Origin: Falsiroseomonas oleicola
Lineage (GTDB): Bacteria > Pseudomonadota > Alphaproteobacteria > Acetobacterales > Acetobacteraceae
Direction: 5' to 3'
Length of the DNA stretch: 64,000 bases
Assembly (NCBI RefSeq): GCF_019029495.1
Contig: NZ_JAERQM010000002.1
Span: 434,001-498,000 of the forward strand
This document shows, one piece after another, positions 36,279-45,439 of this stretch. Position 1 is the first letter of the stretch; each line of letters opens with the position of its first letter. The notes beneath the pieces were generated by a model. The model saw nothing but the letters and a program-made list of their open reading frames with translations, ran no database searches and was not told the origin of the DNA. The position numbers were made by a program, and so were the translations under genes.

Positions 36279-36868
36279 TGACCGGCAACTTTCCCAAGCT
36301 GGCGACCCCGCTGGCCCCCCTGCTGCCGCGGCTGGAGCTGGACCCGCCGGCCGCCAATGCCATCGCCGGCGTCGCGACGGCGGCGGAGGGCATCGCCCGG
36401 CTGGAAGCGGCGGGCCTGCGCAACGAGGCCGCGCGGCTGGCCGCCCATGCCCTGCCGAAGCGGGAGGCGGTGTGGTGGGGCTGCATGTGCGCCCGCGCCG
36501 TCCCCGACCCCGCTCTGCTGACCGTGGATGCCGAGGCATTGCTGGCCGCCGAGGCCTGGGTGCGCAAGCCGGGCGATGACGGGCTGCGCCGCGCGGCGAT
36601 GGAGGCCGCGCAACGCACCGGCTTCCGCACGCCGGAGGCCTGGGCCGCCGTCGGCGCCTTCTGGTCCAGCGGCAGCATGGCCCCGCTCGGCCAGCCGGAG
36701 GTGCCGCCGCCCGATCACCTGACCGGCGTCGCCATCAGCGGCGGCGTGGTGCTGGCGGCGGTGCGGCTGAGGCCGGAGCGGGCGCAGGACCGGCTCGTGC
36801 GCTTCCTGGTCTCGGCCCGGGACATCGCGGCTGGCGGTGCCGGGCGCATCGAGAAGGAGCAGGATTAG
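36278..36868 (+). CDS. T6SS-associated hypothetical protein between vgrG and PAAR (DUF6931-like)
   Basis: A 196-aa soluble, Ala-rich helical protein of unknown function. Recognisable blocks are RNEAARLAAHALPKREAVWW, WGCMCARAVPDP, DGLRRAAMEAAQRTGFRTPE and AWAAVGAFWSSGSMAP; these resemble the DUF6931 proteins found in T6SS loci (recalled, not searched). It shares one base with the vgrG stop and is followed 1 bp later by the PAAR gene. A gene locked between spike and tip is often an adaptor that loads cargo (as DUF4123 or DUF2169 proteins do), which is my working inference. No signal peptide or membrane segment. Confidence 0.7.
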   Translation: MTGNFPKLATPLAPLLPRLELDPPAANAIAGVATAAEGIARLEAAGLRNEAARLAAHALPKREAVWWGCMCARAVPDPALLTVDAEALLAAEAWVRKPGDDGLRRAAMEAAQRTGFRTPEAWAAVGAFWSSGSMAPLGQPEVPPPDHLTGVAISGGVVLAAVRLRPERAQDRLVRFLVSARDIAAGGAGRIEKEQD

Positions 36869-36869
36869 C

Positions 36870-37172
36870 ATGGCGGGACCCCCGGCCTCCCGCATCACCG
36901 ACATGCATGTCTGCCCGATGGTGACGCCGGGCCTGCCGCCGATTCCCCATGTCGGCGGGCCGGTGCTGACCGGCTCCCCCAATGTGCTGACCGGCAAGCT
37001 GCCGCAGGCGCGCATCAGCGACATGTGCATGTGCGTCGGCCCGCCCGATGTCATCGTGAAGGGCAGCATGACGGTGCTGGTGAACAAGCTGCCGGCGGCG
37101 CGCATCGGCGACATGTGCGGCCATGGCGGCGTGCTGGTCATGGGCTATCCAACCGTCCTGATCGGCGGCTGA
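36870..37172 (+). CDS. PAAR-domain spike-tip protein
   Basis: A 100-aa PAAR protein that sharpens the VgrG spike. The sequence is made of the family's repeats: PPASRITDMHVCPMV, IPHVGGPVLTGSPNVLTGKL, PQARISDMCMCVGPPDVIVK, KLPAARIGDMCGHGGVLVMG. Histidines and cysteines (H14, C16, plus later C/H) are placed to bind zinc. There is no N- or C-terminal toxin extension. The start at 36870 has AAGGAG 10 nt upstream. It is followed 11 bp later by the FHA gene. Confidence 0.94.
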   Translation: MAGPPASRITDMHVCPMVTPGLPPIPHVGGPVLTGSPNVLTGKLPQARISDMCMCVGPPDVIVKGSMTVLVNKLPAARIGDMCGHGGVLVMGYPTVLIGG

Positions 37173-37183
37173 GGAGGCACGGC

Positions 37184-38629
37184 ATGGCGGAAATCACCCT
37201 TTCGGTCCTGCGCTGCCCCGATGCCGTGGCGCCCGGCCAGCGCCGCGCGGCGGGTGGGGAGATCAGCCTGGGCCGTGGCGCGGATTGCGACTGGCCCTTG
37301 CAGGACCCGGACCGCGTGCTGTCCAAGCGCCATTGCGTGCTGGAATTCTATGGCGGTGGCTGGCAGGTGCGGGACCTCTCCACCAACGGCACCTTCGTGA
37401 ACCATGCAGAGGCGCCGCTCGGCCGCGACCAGGTGCGGCCGCTGCTGGATGGCGACCGGCTGCGGCTCGGCGCCTATGAGATCGAGGTGCGGATCGCCGA
37501 GGCCGCCGCGCCTGGCGCGAGCCGCGGCTGGGGCGCGGCCAGCGACCCAGCCGCGGATGCCCCGCCGAGCCAGGGGTTTGGCGCGGCCAGCCTGCCTGGC
37601 TTTGGCGCCAGCCCGCCCCCGACGTTCGGCGCATCCTCCGGTGTCGGCCTCGGTGGCGGCATGGGCGGCGGCATGCTGCCGGATGATTTCGATCCCTTCG
37701 GCCAGGATCCCGCGCCGATGCCGGATCACGCGCCCTCCACCGCCGAGGCCTTCATGGTCCCGCCGAGCCTGCCGGTGGGCAAGTCGCAGATCCCGGATGA
37801 CTGGGACCTGGACCTGACCCCGCGCCCGGCCGTGCCCCCGGCCGCGCCCCCTCTGGCACCGACGCCGCCCGCCGCCGCCTATCCACCGCCGACGCCCGAT
37901 CCCTTCGGCGTCCCGGCGCCCAGCTTTCCGCCGCCGGCCGCGTCCTACCCCCTGCCCACGACGCCGCTTTCGCCGCCACGCGATCCCTTCCTGGAAGCCG
38001 GCGACCCCGTGCCAACGCCGCAGGCCGCGCCGATCCCCGCCACGCCACCGCCGGTCGCACCCGCGCCGATGGCAGCTGCTGGTGGCCTGGCCGCATTGCT
38101 GGCCGGCGCCGGCCTGCCGCCGCAGCCCGCGGCGCAGGACCCCGATGCCGCGCTGCGCGCCGCCGGCGCCGTGCTGCGCGCCGCCATTACCGGCATCCGC
38201 GCCCTGCTGATCGCGCGGGCCGATGTGAAGCGCGAATTCCGCATCGAGCAGACCATGCTGCGCGCCGCCAACAACAACCCGCTGAAATTCGCCGCCACCG
38301 AGGACCAGGCCCTGGCCACGCTGCTCGACCCGCGCACCCCGGCTTTGGCCGCGGTGCGGGAGACGGTGGAGGATCTGACGGCGCATCAGGTGGCGACGCT
38401 GGCCGCCACCCAGGCCGCCGCGCGCGCTTTGCTGGAACGGCTCTCGCCCGCCTCGATCGAGGCGGAGGACCCCGGCGGCGGCCTTTTGCCCGGGGCGCGG
38501 GAGAAGCGTCTCTGGGAAGCCTATAGGCGGCGGCACGCGCTGCTGGCAGAACAATTCGAGGATGACTTCGACAGCGCCTTCGGCAAGGCTTTCGCCCGTG
38601 CCTATGAACAGGCCATGCGCGGCCACTGA
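37184..38629 (+). CDS. tagH: T6SS FHA-domain protein (Fha/TagH)
   Basis: A 481-aa phospho-threonine reader. An N-terminal FHA domain (about 20-105) has GGEISLGRGADCDWPLQDP, LSKRHCVLEFYGGGW and LRDLSTNGTFVN-like VRDLSTNGTFVN. A long Pro/Gly-rich linker (about 110-300) is followed by the conserved C-terminal TagH domain (about 330-481; FRIEQTMLRAANNNPLKFA, LTAHQVATLAATQAAARALL, EKRLWEAYRRRHALLAEQFE, DDFDSAFGKAFARAYEQA). In Agrobacterium, Fha binds phosphorylated TssL to switch on secretion. GAGGAGG lies 6 nt before the start. It sits between PAAR and tssK, the usual place in this clade. Confidence 0.94.
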   Translation: MAEITLSVLRCPDAVAPGQRRAAGGEISLGRGADCDWPLQDPDRVLSKRHCVLEFYGGGWQVRDLSTNGTFVNHAEAPLGRDQVRPLLDGDRLRLGAYEIEVRIAEAAAPGASRGWGAASDPAADAPPSQGFGAASLPGFGASPPPTFGASSGVGLGGGMGGGMLPDDFDPFGQDPAPMPDHAPSTAEAFMVPPSLPVGKSQIPDDWDLDLTPRPAVPPAAPPLAPTPPAAAYPPPTPDPFGVPAPSFPPPAASYPLPTTPLSPPRDPFLEAGDPVPTPQAAPIPATPPPVAPAPMAAAGGLAALLAGAGLPPQPAAQDPDAALRAAGAVLRAAITGIRALLIARADVKREFRIEQTMLRAANNNPLKFAATEDQALATLLDPRTPALAAVRETVEDLTAHQVATLAATQAAARALLERLSPASIEAEDPGGGLLPGAREKRLWEAYRRRHALLAEQFEDDFDSAFGKAFARAYEQAMRGH

Positions 38630-38655
38630 ACCGGCTTGAGGGATGACGCATAGCG

Positions 38656-39996
38656 ATGGTCTGGCACGACAAGGTCGTGTGGCAGGAGGGCATGTTCCTC
38701 CGCGCCCAGCACTTCCAGCAGCAGGACCGGCACTTCGAGCATCTGCTCCAGTCCCGGGCCGCGCCGCTGCGCCCGCATCCCTGGGGCGTCACCGAACTCG
38801 GCCTGGACCGGGACCTGCTGGCGGCCGGGCGCTTCGCCCTGTCCGGCGCGGCCGGGGTGATGGAGGATGGCACCCCCTTCGCCATCCCCGGCACCGCCGA
38901 CGCGCCGCTGCCGCTCGACCTGCCGGAGGGCACGCGCAACGCCGTGGTCTATCTGGCCCTGCCGCTGCGCCGCGCCGGCACCCAGGAAGTCGCCAGCCCG
39001 GAGGCCGGACCGGAAGCGACCCATGCCCGCCACACGCTGCGCGCCTTCGAGGCCTTCGACACCCATAGCGACAGCACCATGGCCGCCGAACTGGCCATCG
39101 GAAAGCTGCGCATGCGCTACATGCTCGAAAGCGAGGAACGCGCCGGCTATGCCTGCCTCGGCCTCGCCCGGGTGGTGGAGGTGCAGGCGGATCGCCGCGT
39201 GGTGCTGGATGAGCGCTTCATCCCGCCCTGCCTGCGCGTCTCCGCCGCCGCCGTGCTGAACAACCTGGTCTCCGAGCTTGTCGGCATGCTGGGCCAGCGC
39301 GGGGAGGCATTGGCGGCGCGGCTCGGCCAGCCCGGCGCCCAGGGCGTGGCGCAGGTGGCGGATTTTCTTCTGCTGCAGACCATCAACCGCTGGCAGCCGC
39401 TGATCGCCCATTGGGCGGATGCGGGCAATCTGCATCCCGAGACGCTGTTTTCGGCGCTGGTGCAACTGGCCGGGGAACTGGCGACCTTCACCGCGCCGGA
39501 CAAGCGCGCCACCGCCTATCCCGCCTATCGCCATGACGACCTGCAGCGCAGCTTCGCGCCCGTCGTCGCCGATCTGCGCCGGTCGCTGTCGCAGGTGCTG
39601 GAGACGAACGCGGTTTCCATCCCCTTGCAGGACCGCAAGTTCGGCGTCCGCGTCGGCGCCATCGTCGACCGCAACCTGCTGCGCGCCAGCCAGTTCGTCC
39701 TCACCGTCGCGGCGGATGTGCCCGGCGAACAGCTTCGCCGGATTTTCCCGAACCAGGTGAAGATCGGCGCCGTCGAACATATCCGCGAGCTGGTGAACGT
39801 CGCGCTGCCGGGCATCGCCATCCGGCCGCTGCCCGTCGCGCCGCGCCAGATCCCCTTCAATGCCGGCGCCACCTATTTCGAGCTCGATAGGGGCAGCCCA
39901 CACTGGCAGCAGATGCAGACCTCCGGCGGCTTCGCCATCCATGTCTCCGGCGAGTTCCCGAATCTGCGCATGGAGCTCTGGGCGATCCGCGCATGA
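38656..39996 (+). CDS. tssK: T6SS baseplate adaptor TssK (VasE/ImpJ)
   Basis: A 446-aa TssK, the trimer joining baseplate to the TssLM membrane complex. The family start is clear: VVWQEGMFLRAQHFQQQDRH, then FEHLLQSRAAPLRPHPWGVT. Later blocks include YACLGLARVVEVQADRRVVL, DERFIPPCLRVSA, ETLFSALVQLAGELATFT and the C-terminal NAGATYFELDRGSPHWQQMQ, GGFAIHVSGEFPNLRMELWA. The stop overlaps the tssL start as ATGA. Confidence 0.96.
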   Translation: MVWHDKVVWQEGMFLRAQHFQQQDRHFEHLLQSRAAPLRPHPWGVTELGLDRDLLAAGRFALSGAAGVMEDGTPFAIPGTADAPLPLDLPEGTRNAVVYLALPLRRAGTQEVASPEAGPEATHARHTLRAFEAFDTHSDSTMAAELAIGKLRMRYMLESEERAGYACLGLARVVEVQADRRVVLDERFIPPCLRVSAAAVLNNLVSELVGMLGQRGEALAARLGQPGAQGVAQVADFLLLQTINRWQPLIAHWADAGNLHPETLFSALVQLAGELATFTAPDKRATAYPAYRHDDLQRSFAPVVADLRRSLSQVLETNAVSIPLQDRKFGVRVGAIVDRNLLRASQFVLTVAADVPGEQLRRIFPNQVKIGAVEHIRELVNVALPGIAIRPLPVAPRQIPFNAGATYFELDRGSPHWQQMQTSGGFAIHVSGEFPNLRMELWAIRA

Positions 39997-41366
39997 GCGA
40001 CAATCCCTTCTCCGAACCGGACGACAATGACCGCACGGTGGTGCGGGGTGCCGGCGGCGCCATGCCACCGCCACCGCCCCGCGCCGCCACCGCCCAGCCC
40101 GCTGCGCCGGCCCAGGCCGCGCCCCGCATGGCGGGGGAGGCGGAGGCCCTGCCCAAGGTCGGCCTCTCGCCCATCGCCGCCGCCGCCGCGCCCCTGCTCG
40201 ACCTGCTGGCGCGGCTCGGCGCCGGGCCGCAGGCGGCGCAGGTCGCCAACCCGGAGGAGCTGCGCGAACGCGCCATGCGGGCGCTGCGCGCCTTCGAGGC
40301 CGAGTGCCGCGCCATGGAGGTCTCGCCCGACCAGCTTCGCGCCGCGCATTATGCGCTCTGTGCCGCGCTGGACGATGTGGCGCTGGCCACCCCCTGGGGC
40401 CAGGCCAGCGGCTGGGCCACGCGTTCCCTCGTCTCCTCCTTCCACCAGGAGGTGCGCAGCGGCGATCGTTTCTTCGACCTGCTGGCGGGCATGCAGAAGG
40501 ACCCGGGCCGGTACCTGCCGGCGCTGGAGATCTGCTACCTCTGCCTCGCCCTCGGCTTCCAGGGCCGCTACCGCCTGGCCCCGCGCGGCCATGCCGAGCT
40601 GGACCGGATCCGGGAGGGTCTGTACCAGCTTCTGGTCCAGCTCCGCGGCAATTGGGAGCGGGAGCTGTCGCCGCATTGGCGCGGCGTGGACGCGCCGCAT
40701 CGCGGGCCGGGCCGCTCCGTGCCGGCCTGGGTGGCCGGTGCCGTCGCCGTGGCGCTGCTGGCCTTCGGCTGGATCTTTGTGTCCGACACGGTGAATGCGG
40801 CCGGCGACGGCTTGCAGCAGCGGCTCGCCAGCCTGCCGCCGGGCGGGCTGCCCGCCATCGACCGCAGCGCGCCCCCCGTGCCGCCCGCCCCGCCACCGCC
40901 GCCGCCGCCCAGCGCGCGGCCCGACCTGGTTGATCGGGTGCGGACCTTCCTGGCGCCGGAAATCCGCCAGAACCTGGTGGTGGTGGATGGCGATGCGCAG
41001 CGCCTGACCATTCGCATCAAGGGCCGCGGCATGTTCGGCTCCGGCAGCGCGGCCGTCGAATCCAACTTCCTGCCGCTGCTGAACCGCATCGCGGAGGCGC
41101 TGGCCGAGGAACGCGGGCGCGTCATTCTCTATGGCCATTCGGACAGCCAGCCGATCCGCTCCGTGCGCTTCCCCTCCAACCACCACCTGTCGCTGGCCCG
41201 CGCCGAGGCCGCGATGCGGGTGATCGCGGCGGCCAGCGCAGATTCCAGCCGCTTCACCGCCGTCGGCCGCGCCGATACCGAACCGCTGGCGAGCAACGCC
41301 ACGGCGGAGGGGCGCGAGGAAAACCGCCGCATCGAGTTGGTGCTGTCGCGTGGGGAGCGCCGTTGA
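39993..41366 (+). CDS. tssL: T6SS membrane protein TssL with fused OmpA-like domain
   Basis: A 457-aa DotU-family inner-membrane protein with a C-terminal peptidoglycan-binding domain. The N-terminus MSDNPFSEPDDNDRTVVRG contains Thr15 in a context matching the Agrobacterium TssL threonine phosphorylated by PpkA. The cytoplasmic DotU domain (about 60-235) has LRAAHYALCAALDDVALATP, WGQASGWATRSLVSSFHQEV and GDRFFDLLAGMQKDPGRYLP. One transmembrane helix lies at about 245-267, then a proline-rich linker and an OmpA-like domain (about 310-457; RVILYGHSDSQPI, LARAEAAMRVIAAAS, EGREENRRIELVLS). No separate TssJ is seen, so this domain may do the cell-wall anchoring. Confidence 0.95.
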   Translation: MSDNPFSEPDDNDRTVVRGAGGAMPPPPPRAATAQPAAPAQAAPRMAGEAEALPKVGLSPIAAAAAPLLDLLARLGAGPQAAQVANPEELRERAMRALRAFEAECRAMEVSPDQLRAAHYALCAALDDVALATPWGQASGWATRSLVSSFHQEVRSGDRFFDLLAGMQKDPGRYLPALEICYLCLALGFQGRYRLAPRGHAELDRIREGLYQLLVQLRGNWERELSPHWRGVDAPHRGPGRSVPAWVAGAVAVALLAFGWIFVSDTVNAAGDGLQQRLASLPPGGLPAIDRSAPPVPPAPPPPPPPSARPDLVDRVRTFLAPEIRQNLVVVDGDAQRLTIRIKGRGMFGSGSAAVESNFLPLLNRIAEALAEERGRVILYGHSDSQPIRSVRFPSNHHLSLARAEAAMRVIAAASADSSRFTAVGRADTEPLASNATAEGREENRRIELVLSRGERR

Positions 41367-41367
41367 G

Positions 41368-44300
41368 ATGAAGGCCTTCCTCACCATCCCCGCCTTGGGC
41401 GGGCTGTTCGGCGCGCTGATCCTGGCGCCGGTCATCTGGCTCTTCGCCCCGGCCCTGCTGGGCGTGGAGGCGATCTGGCTGCTGGCCCTGCTCGCCGCCC
41501 TGCCGGTGCTGATCTGGCTGGTGGTGATGCTCGTCGTGGTCCAGCGGCGCCGCAAGCGGGAGGCCGGGCTGATCGCCGGCGTGACGGAGGCCGATAGCCG
41601 CGCTGCCAAGGACAAGGCCAGCGCCGAGGCCGCGAGCGCCGAGGAACAGGCCGTCTCCGCCCGGCTGGCGGAAGCGCTGGGCGCGTTGAAACAGGCCGGC
41701 GGCGGCAAGGGCGGCTATCTGTATGAGCGGCCCTGGTACGTCATCATCGGCCCGCCGGGCTCGGGCAAGACCACGGCCATCCAGAATTCGGGCCTGGATT
41801 TTCCCCTGTCGGCCGGGCGTGTGGCCGGCGTGGGCGGCACGCGCAACTGCGACTGGTGGATCGCCGAACAGGCGGTGCTGATCGACACCGCCGGCCGCTA
41901 CACCACCCAGGATTCCGACGCCCAGGCCGACAAGGCCGGCTGGGAACGTTTTCTTGAATTGCTGAAGCGCCAGCGGCCGAAGCAGCCGTTGAACGGCGTG
42001 GTTGTCGCTTTTGGCGCGGATATGATCAGCCGGCTGGATGCGGCGCAGCGCGATGCCCATGCCCAGACCGTGCGCAACCGCATCCGGGAGCTGGAACAGC
42101 GGCTTGGCCAGCGCCTGCCGGTCTATTTCCTGGTCAGCAAGGCCGACCTGATCGTCGGTTTTTCCGAGTTCTTCGACGACCTGGACAAGGCGGCGCGGAG
42201 CCAGGTCTGGGGCGTGACCTTCCCGGAACAGGCCGGCCCCGAGGGCCATGCCGCGAGGCTGCCCGAGGAATTCGCGGCACTCACAAAACGCCTGCAGGAC
42301 CGGCTGCTGGAACGCCTCCAGGCGGAGCGCGGGCCGGAACAGCGTGCCCGCATCGGCGGCTTCCCGGCGCAATTCGCCTCGCTGGAGGCGCCGCTGGTCG
42401 CCTTCGCCCGCGCCGCCTTCGGCGGTTCCAAGCTCGATCCCGCACCCTTCCTGCGCGGCGTCTACTTCACCTCCGGCACCCAGGAAGGCACGCCGATCGA
42501 CCGGCTGACCGGGGCGCTGTCCCGCGCCTTCGGGCTCGATCCGCGCCGCCCGGCCTCCGTCATGGGCCAGAAGGGCCGCAGCTATTTCCTCGGCCGGCTG
42601 CTGAAGGATGTGGTGTTCGGCGAGGCGCGGCTGGCCGCGCGCGACCGGGGCCAGGCCCAGCGGGGCCGTCTGGTGCAGATCGGCGCCTGGGCCGCCGCGG
42701 TGCTGCTGCTGATCGGCGGCGGCGCCTGGGGCTATGCCGCCATCTCCGCCGAACAGGTCCGCCGCACAAAGCTGGAAGCCGCCGTCGCCCGCGCCGAACA
42801 GGCGGCCCAGAACCTGCCGCTGGACCGCATCACGGCGGATGATGCCCTGGCCCGCGTGATCCCCTATCTCGACGCGGTGCGGGATCTGCCGCCGGCCGCC
42901 CGCGCCGATGGCGTCGGCCTCGGGCTGAGCCAGGAGCCGAAGCTGGTGGAGGCCGGTGGCCTCGCCTACGAACACGCGCTGGACCGCGTTCTGCTGCCCC
43001 GCCTTCTGGCACGGCTGGAAAGCCAGATCCGCGCCGGCATCATGCGGCCCGAATTTCTGTACGAGGCGACGCGCATCTACCTGATGCTCGGCCGCGCCGG
43101 GCCGATGGACCGCGCCCTGGTGCAGGAATGGATGTCGCTGGACTGGCAGCAGGCCTTTCCGGGTGCCGTGGGCACGCCGACCCGCGAGGCTTTGGGCCGC
43201 CACCTCGAAGCCCTGCTCGCCACCGATTTCAGCCGCTACCCGCTGGATGGCGCGCTGGTCGATCAGGCGCGGCGCATCTTCTCCCGCCTGCCGATGGCGG
43301 AGCGCATCTACAGCCGGCTGCGCACCGCCGCCAACGCCGTCCCGCCCTGGAAGCCGGGCGATGCCATGGGCGTCGCCGGCCAGCGCTGGTTCGCCACCGC
43401 CTCCGGCCGCCCCATCGCGGAACTTGCCGTGCCGGGGCTGTTCACCGTGGACGGGCTGCACAAGGCGCTGCTGCCGCAATTGCCGCGCGCCATCCTGGAA
43501 GCTGCCTCGGAAAGCTGGGTGCTGGGGCCGGAGGCAGCGACCGCTTTGGCCGGCGATCCGCGCCAGCTCGAAGCCTCCGTCCTGCGCCTCTATGCGGAGG
43601 ACTACGCCCGCGCCTGGCAGGCCGTTCTGGCCGATATCGTGCTGCCGCCCTTCCGCAACCTGCCCCAGGCGGCGGAGGCGCTGAACCTGCTCGGCGCGCC
43701 CAATTCGCCGATGCGGGACGTGCTGCGCGGCGCCGCCCGCCAGCTTTCGCCCGGCACGCCGCCGGAAGCGCCGCCCGGTGCCGCAGCCGCCACCGATGCG
43801 GCGGCGCAGGCCGCGGCCGCGGCGACCAGCAGCCGCCTCGCCGCCGCCGTGGGCGCCGCCTTGCAGCCTTCCTCCGCCGCCCCTGTCGCCACCGTGGTGG
43901 AGGAACGCTTCAAGCCGCTGCGGGAGGTCGCCGGCCAGCCGCTGGATGGCATCCTGGCCACGGTGAACGAGCTGTACGTGCAGGTGGCGCGCGTGGTGTC
44001 CTCCCCGCCCGGCACCGTCATCCCGCCCAGCCCCGGCCTCGATCCCGGCCAACGCCTGGCCGCCGAGGCCCAGCGCGCGCCGGAGCCACTGTCCCGCTGG
44101 CTCCAGACCCTCTCGCTCTCCACCGCCACCGCCCGCAGCGGCGGCGCGCGGGCGGCGATCGCGGCGGCGGGCGGCGCGGCGCTGGCGCCCTTCTGCCGGG
44201 GCCTGGAAACCCGCTTCCCCTTCCGCCAGACGATCTCGGCGCCGGACACGCCCTATGACGATTTCGTCCGGCTGTTCGGCCCGGGCGGCGTCTTCGACCA

Positions 44301-44856
44301 GTTCTTCGCCCAGCACCTGCGCAACTTCGTCGACACCACCCAGCGCCCCTGGCGCCCGGTGGCGGCGGAAGGCCTGACGCCGCCCATCACCCCCGCCGAC
44401 CTGATGCAGTTCCAGCGCGCGGCCGCCATTCGCGACGCCTTCTGGCCCGCCGGGCTGGCCGGCGCCGCGCTCGGCCTGCGCTTCGACCTGGTGCCGCTCG
44501 GCGTCGATCCCGGCGCCACCGGGGCGGTGCTGGAGGTGGAGGGCAACCGCGTGGTCCTGGCCGGGGAGGGCGCGACCACCCGGCCGATCCCGATGCAATG
44601 GCCGTCCCGCGCCGGCATCACCCTGACCTTCGACCCGCCCAGCTCCGCCGGGCCGCTGGCCACCGATGGCGCCTGGGCCTCCATGCGCCTGATCGCCCGC
44701 GGCCGCCTGACCACCACCCGCGCCGCCGACCGCCTGCGCCTGGCCCTGACCCAGGGCGAGCGCCGGGCGGAGTTCGAGCTGCGCGCCTCCTCCATCGTGC
44801 ATCCCTTCGCGCTGCGGGAATTGCAGGATTTCCGCTGCCCCACTTTGGCGCCCTGA
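41368..44856 (+). CDS. tssM: T6SS membrane protein TssM (IcmF)
   Basis: A 1162-aa IcmF-type inner-membrane protein. Two N-terminal membrane helices (about 5-55) precede a cytoplasmic NTPase-like domain with Walker A GPPGSGKTTA (about 128-137) and Walker B-like VLIDTAGRYTTQD, followed by VVVAFGADMISRLDA and VYFLVSKADLIVGFSEFFDD. A third helix lies at about 435-460, and the rest is a large periplasmic part ending in the family's beta-rich C-terminus (PMQWPSRAGITLTFDPP, PFALRELQDFRCPTL). The start at 41368 has GGGGAG upstream; GTG/ATG at 41350 is less likely because it overlaps tssL. Walker A is intact, so ATP binding is possible. Confidence 0.96.
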   Translation: MKAFLTIPALGGLFGALILAPVIWLFAPALLGVEAIWLLALLAALPVLIWLVVMLVVVQRRRKREAGLIAGVTEADSRAAKDKASAEAASAEEQAVSARLAEALGALKQAGGGKGGYLYERPWYVIIGPPGSGKTTAIQNSGLDFPLSAGRVAGVGGTRNCDWWIAEQAVLIDTAGRYTTQDSDAQADKAGWERFLELLKRQRPKQPLNGVVVAFGADMISRLDAAQRDAHAQTVRNRIRELEQRLGQRLPVYFLVSKADLIVGFSEFFDDLDKAARSQVWGVTFPEQAGPEGHAARLPEEFAALTKRLQDRLLERLQAERGPEQRARIGGFPAQFASLEAPLVAFARAAFGGSKLDPAPFLRGVYFTSGTQEGTPIDRLTGALSRAFGLDPRRPASVMGQKGRSYFLGRLLKDVVFGEARLAARDRGQAQRGRLVQIGAWAAAVLLLIGGGAWGYAAISAEQVRRTKLEAAVARAEQAAQNLPLDRITADDALARVIPYLDAVRDLPPAARADGVGLGLSQEPKLVEAGGLAYEHALDRVLLPRLLARLESQIRAGIMRPEFLYEATRIYLMLGRAGPMDRALVQEWMSLDWQQAFPGAVGTPTREALGRHLEALLATDFSRYPLDGALVDQARRIFSRLPMAERIYSRLRTAANAVPPWKPGDAMGVAGQRWFATASGRPIAELAVPGLFTVDGLHKALLPQLPRAILEAASESWVLGPEAATALAGDPRQLEASVLRLYAEDYARAWQAVLADIVLPPFRNLPQAAEALNLLGAPNSPMRDVLRGAARQLSPGTPPEAPPGAAAATDAAAQAAAAATSSRLAAAVGAALQPSSAAPVATVVEERFKPLREVAGQPLDGILATVNELYVQVARVVSSPPGTVIPPSPGLDPGQRLAAEAQRAPEPLSRWLQTLSLSTATARSGGARAAIAAAGGAALAPFCRGLETRFPFRQTISAPDTPYDDFVRLFGPGGVFDQFFAQHLRNFVDTTQRPWRPVAAEGLTPPITPADLMQFQRAAAIRDAFWPAGLAGAALGLRFDLVPLGVDPGATGAVLEVEGNRVVLAGEGATTRPIPMQWPSRAGITLTFDPPSSAGPLATDGAWASMRLIARGRLTTTRAADRLRLALTQGERRAEFELRASSIVHPFALRELQDFRCPTLAP

Positions 44857-44920
44857 AACCCCCCGAGGACCACCAAGATGCGCGCCCGTTTGTCCGCCCT
44901 GCCTTCCTGCGGAGGCTGAG

Positions 44921-45439
44921 ATGTCCACCGGCCTCCTCGGCAAGCTGCCGGCGCATGGCGACTTCCTGCGCCGGGCACTGCCCGAGGATTTCTGCCTGCC
45001 CTGGGATACATGGCTCCAGGAGGGGCTGACCGAGGCGCGGGAGGCGCTGGGCGAGGACGGCTTCGCCGAGGCCTGGGAGGCCGGTCCCGCCTGGCGCTTC
45101 CTGCTGCCGGCCGGCGCCTGCGGCATCGACCGCATCGCCGGGGTGATCCTGCCCAGCGAGGACATGGTCGGCCGCCGCTTCCCCCTGACCCTCGCCGCCA
45201 CCCTGCCCGCCGAGGCCCCGGCCCCGGCGGAGGACTGGTATGCCGCGCTGGAGGCCGCGGGCCGCGCCGCCCGCGGCCTCGGCCAGGACGCCGACACCCT
45301 GCTCGCCGCCCTGGCGGAACCCTGGACGGATGACACCGCGCCGGAGGAGGGCTGGTGGGTGACGCCCGACGCGCATTGGCCGCTGCCCGAACTGCCGCCG
45401 CCCTTGCTGTTCCGCGTGCTGGTGGAGGGCGGCGCATGA
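44921..45439 (+). CDS. tagF: T6SS regulator TagF
   Basis: A 172-aa TagF. The N-terminal signature is GLLGKLPAHGDFLRRALPED (about 4-23), then FCLPWDTWLQEGLTEAREAL, WRFLLPAGACGIDRIAGVIL and PSEDMVGRRFPLTLAATLPA. In other systems TagF holds the T6SS off post-translationally, partly by binding Fha. In Agrobacterium TagF and the phosphatase are one polypeptide; here they are separate genes that overlap by 4 bp (ATGA), so they would still be made together. It lies 64 bp after tssM. Confidence 0.94.
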   Translation: MSTGLLGKLPAHGDFLRRALPEDFCLPWDTWLQEGLTEAREALGEDGFAEAWEAGPAWRFLLPAGACGIDRIAGVILPSEDMVGRRFPLTLAATLPAEAPAPAEDWYAALEAAGRAARGLGQDADTLLAALAEPWTDDTAPEEGWWVTPDAHWPLPELPPPLLFRVLVEGGA

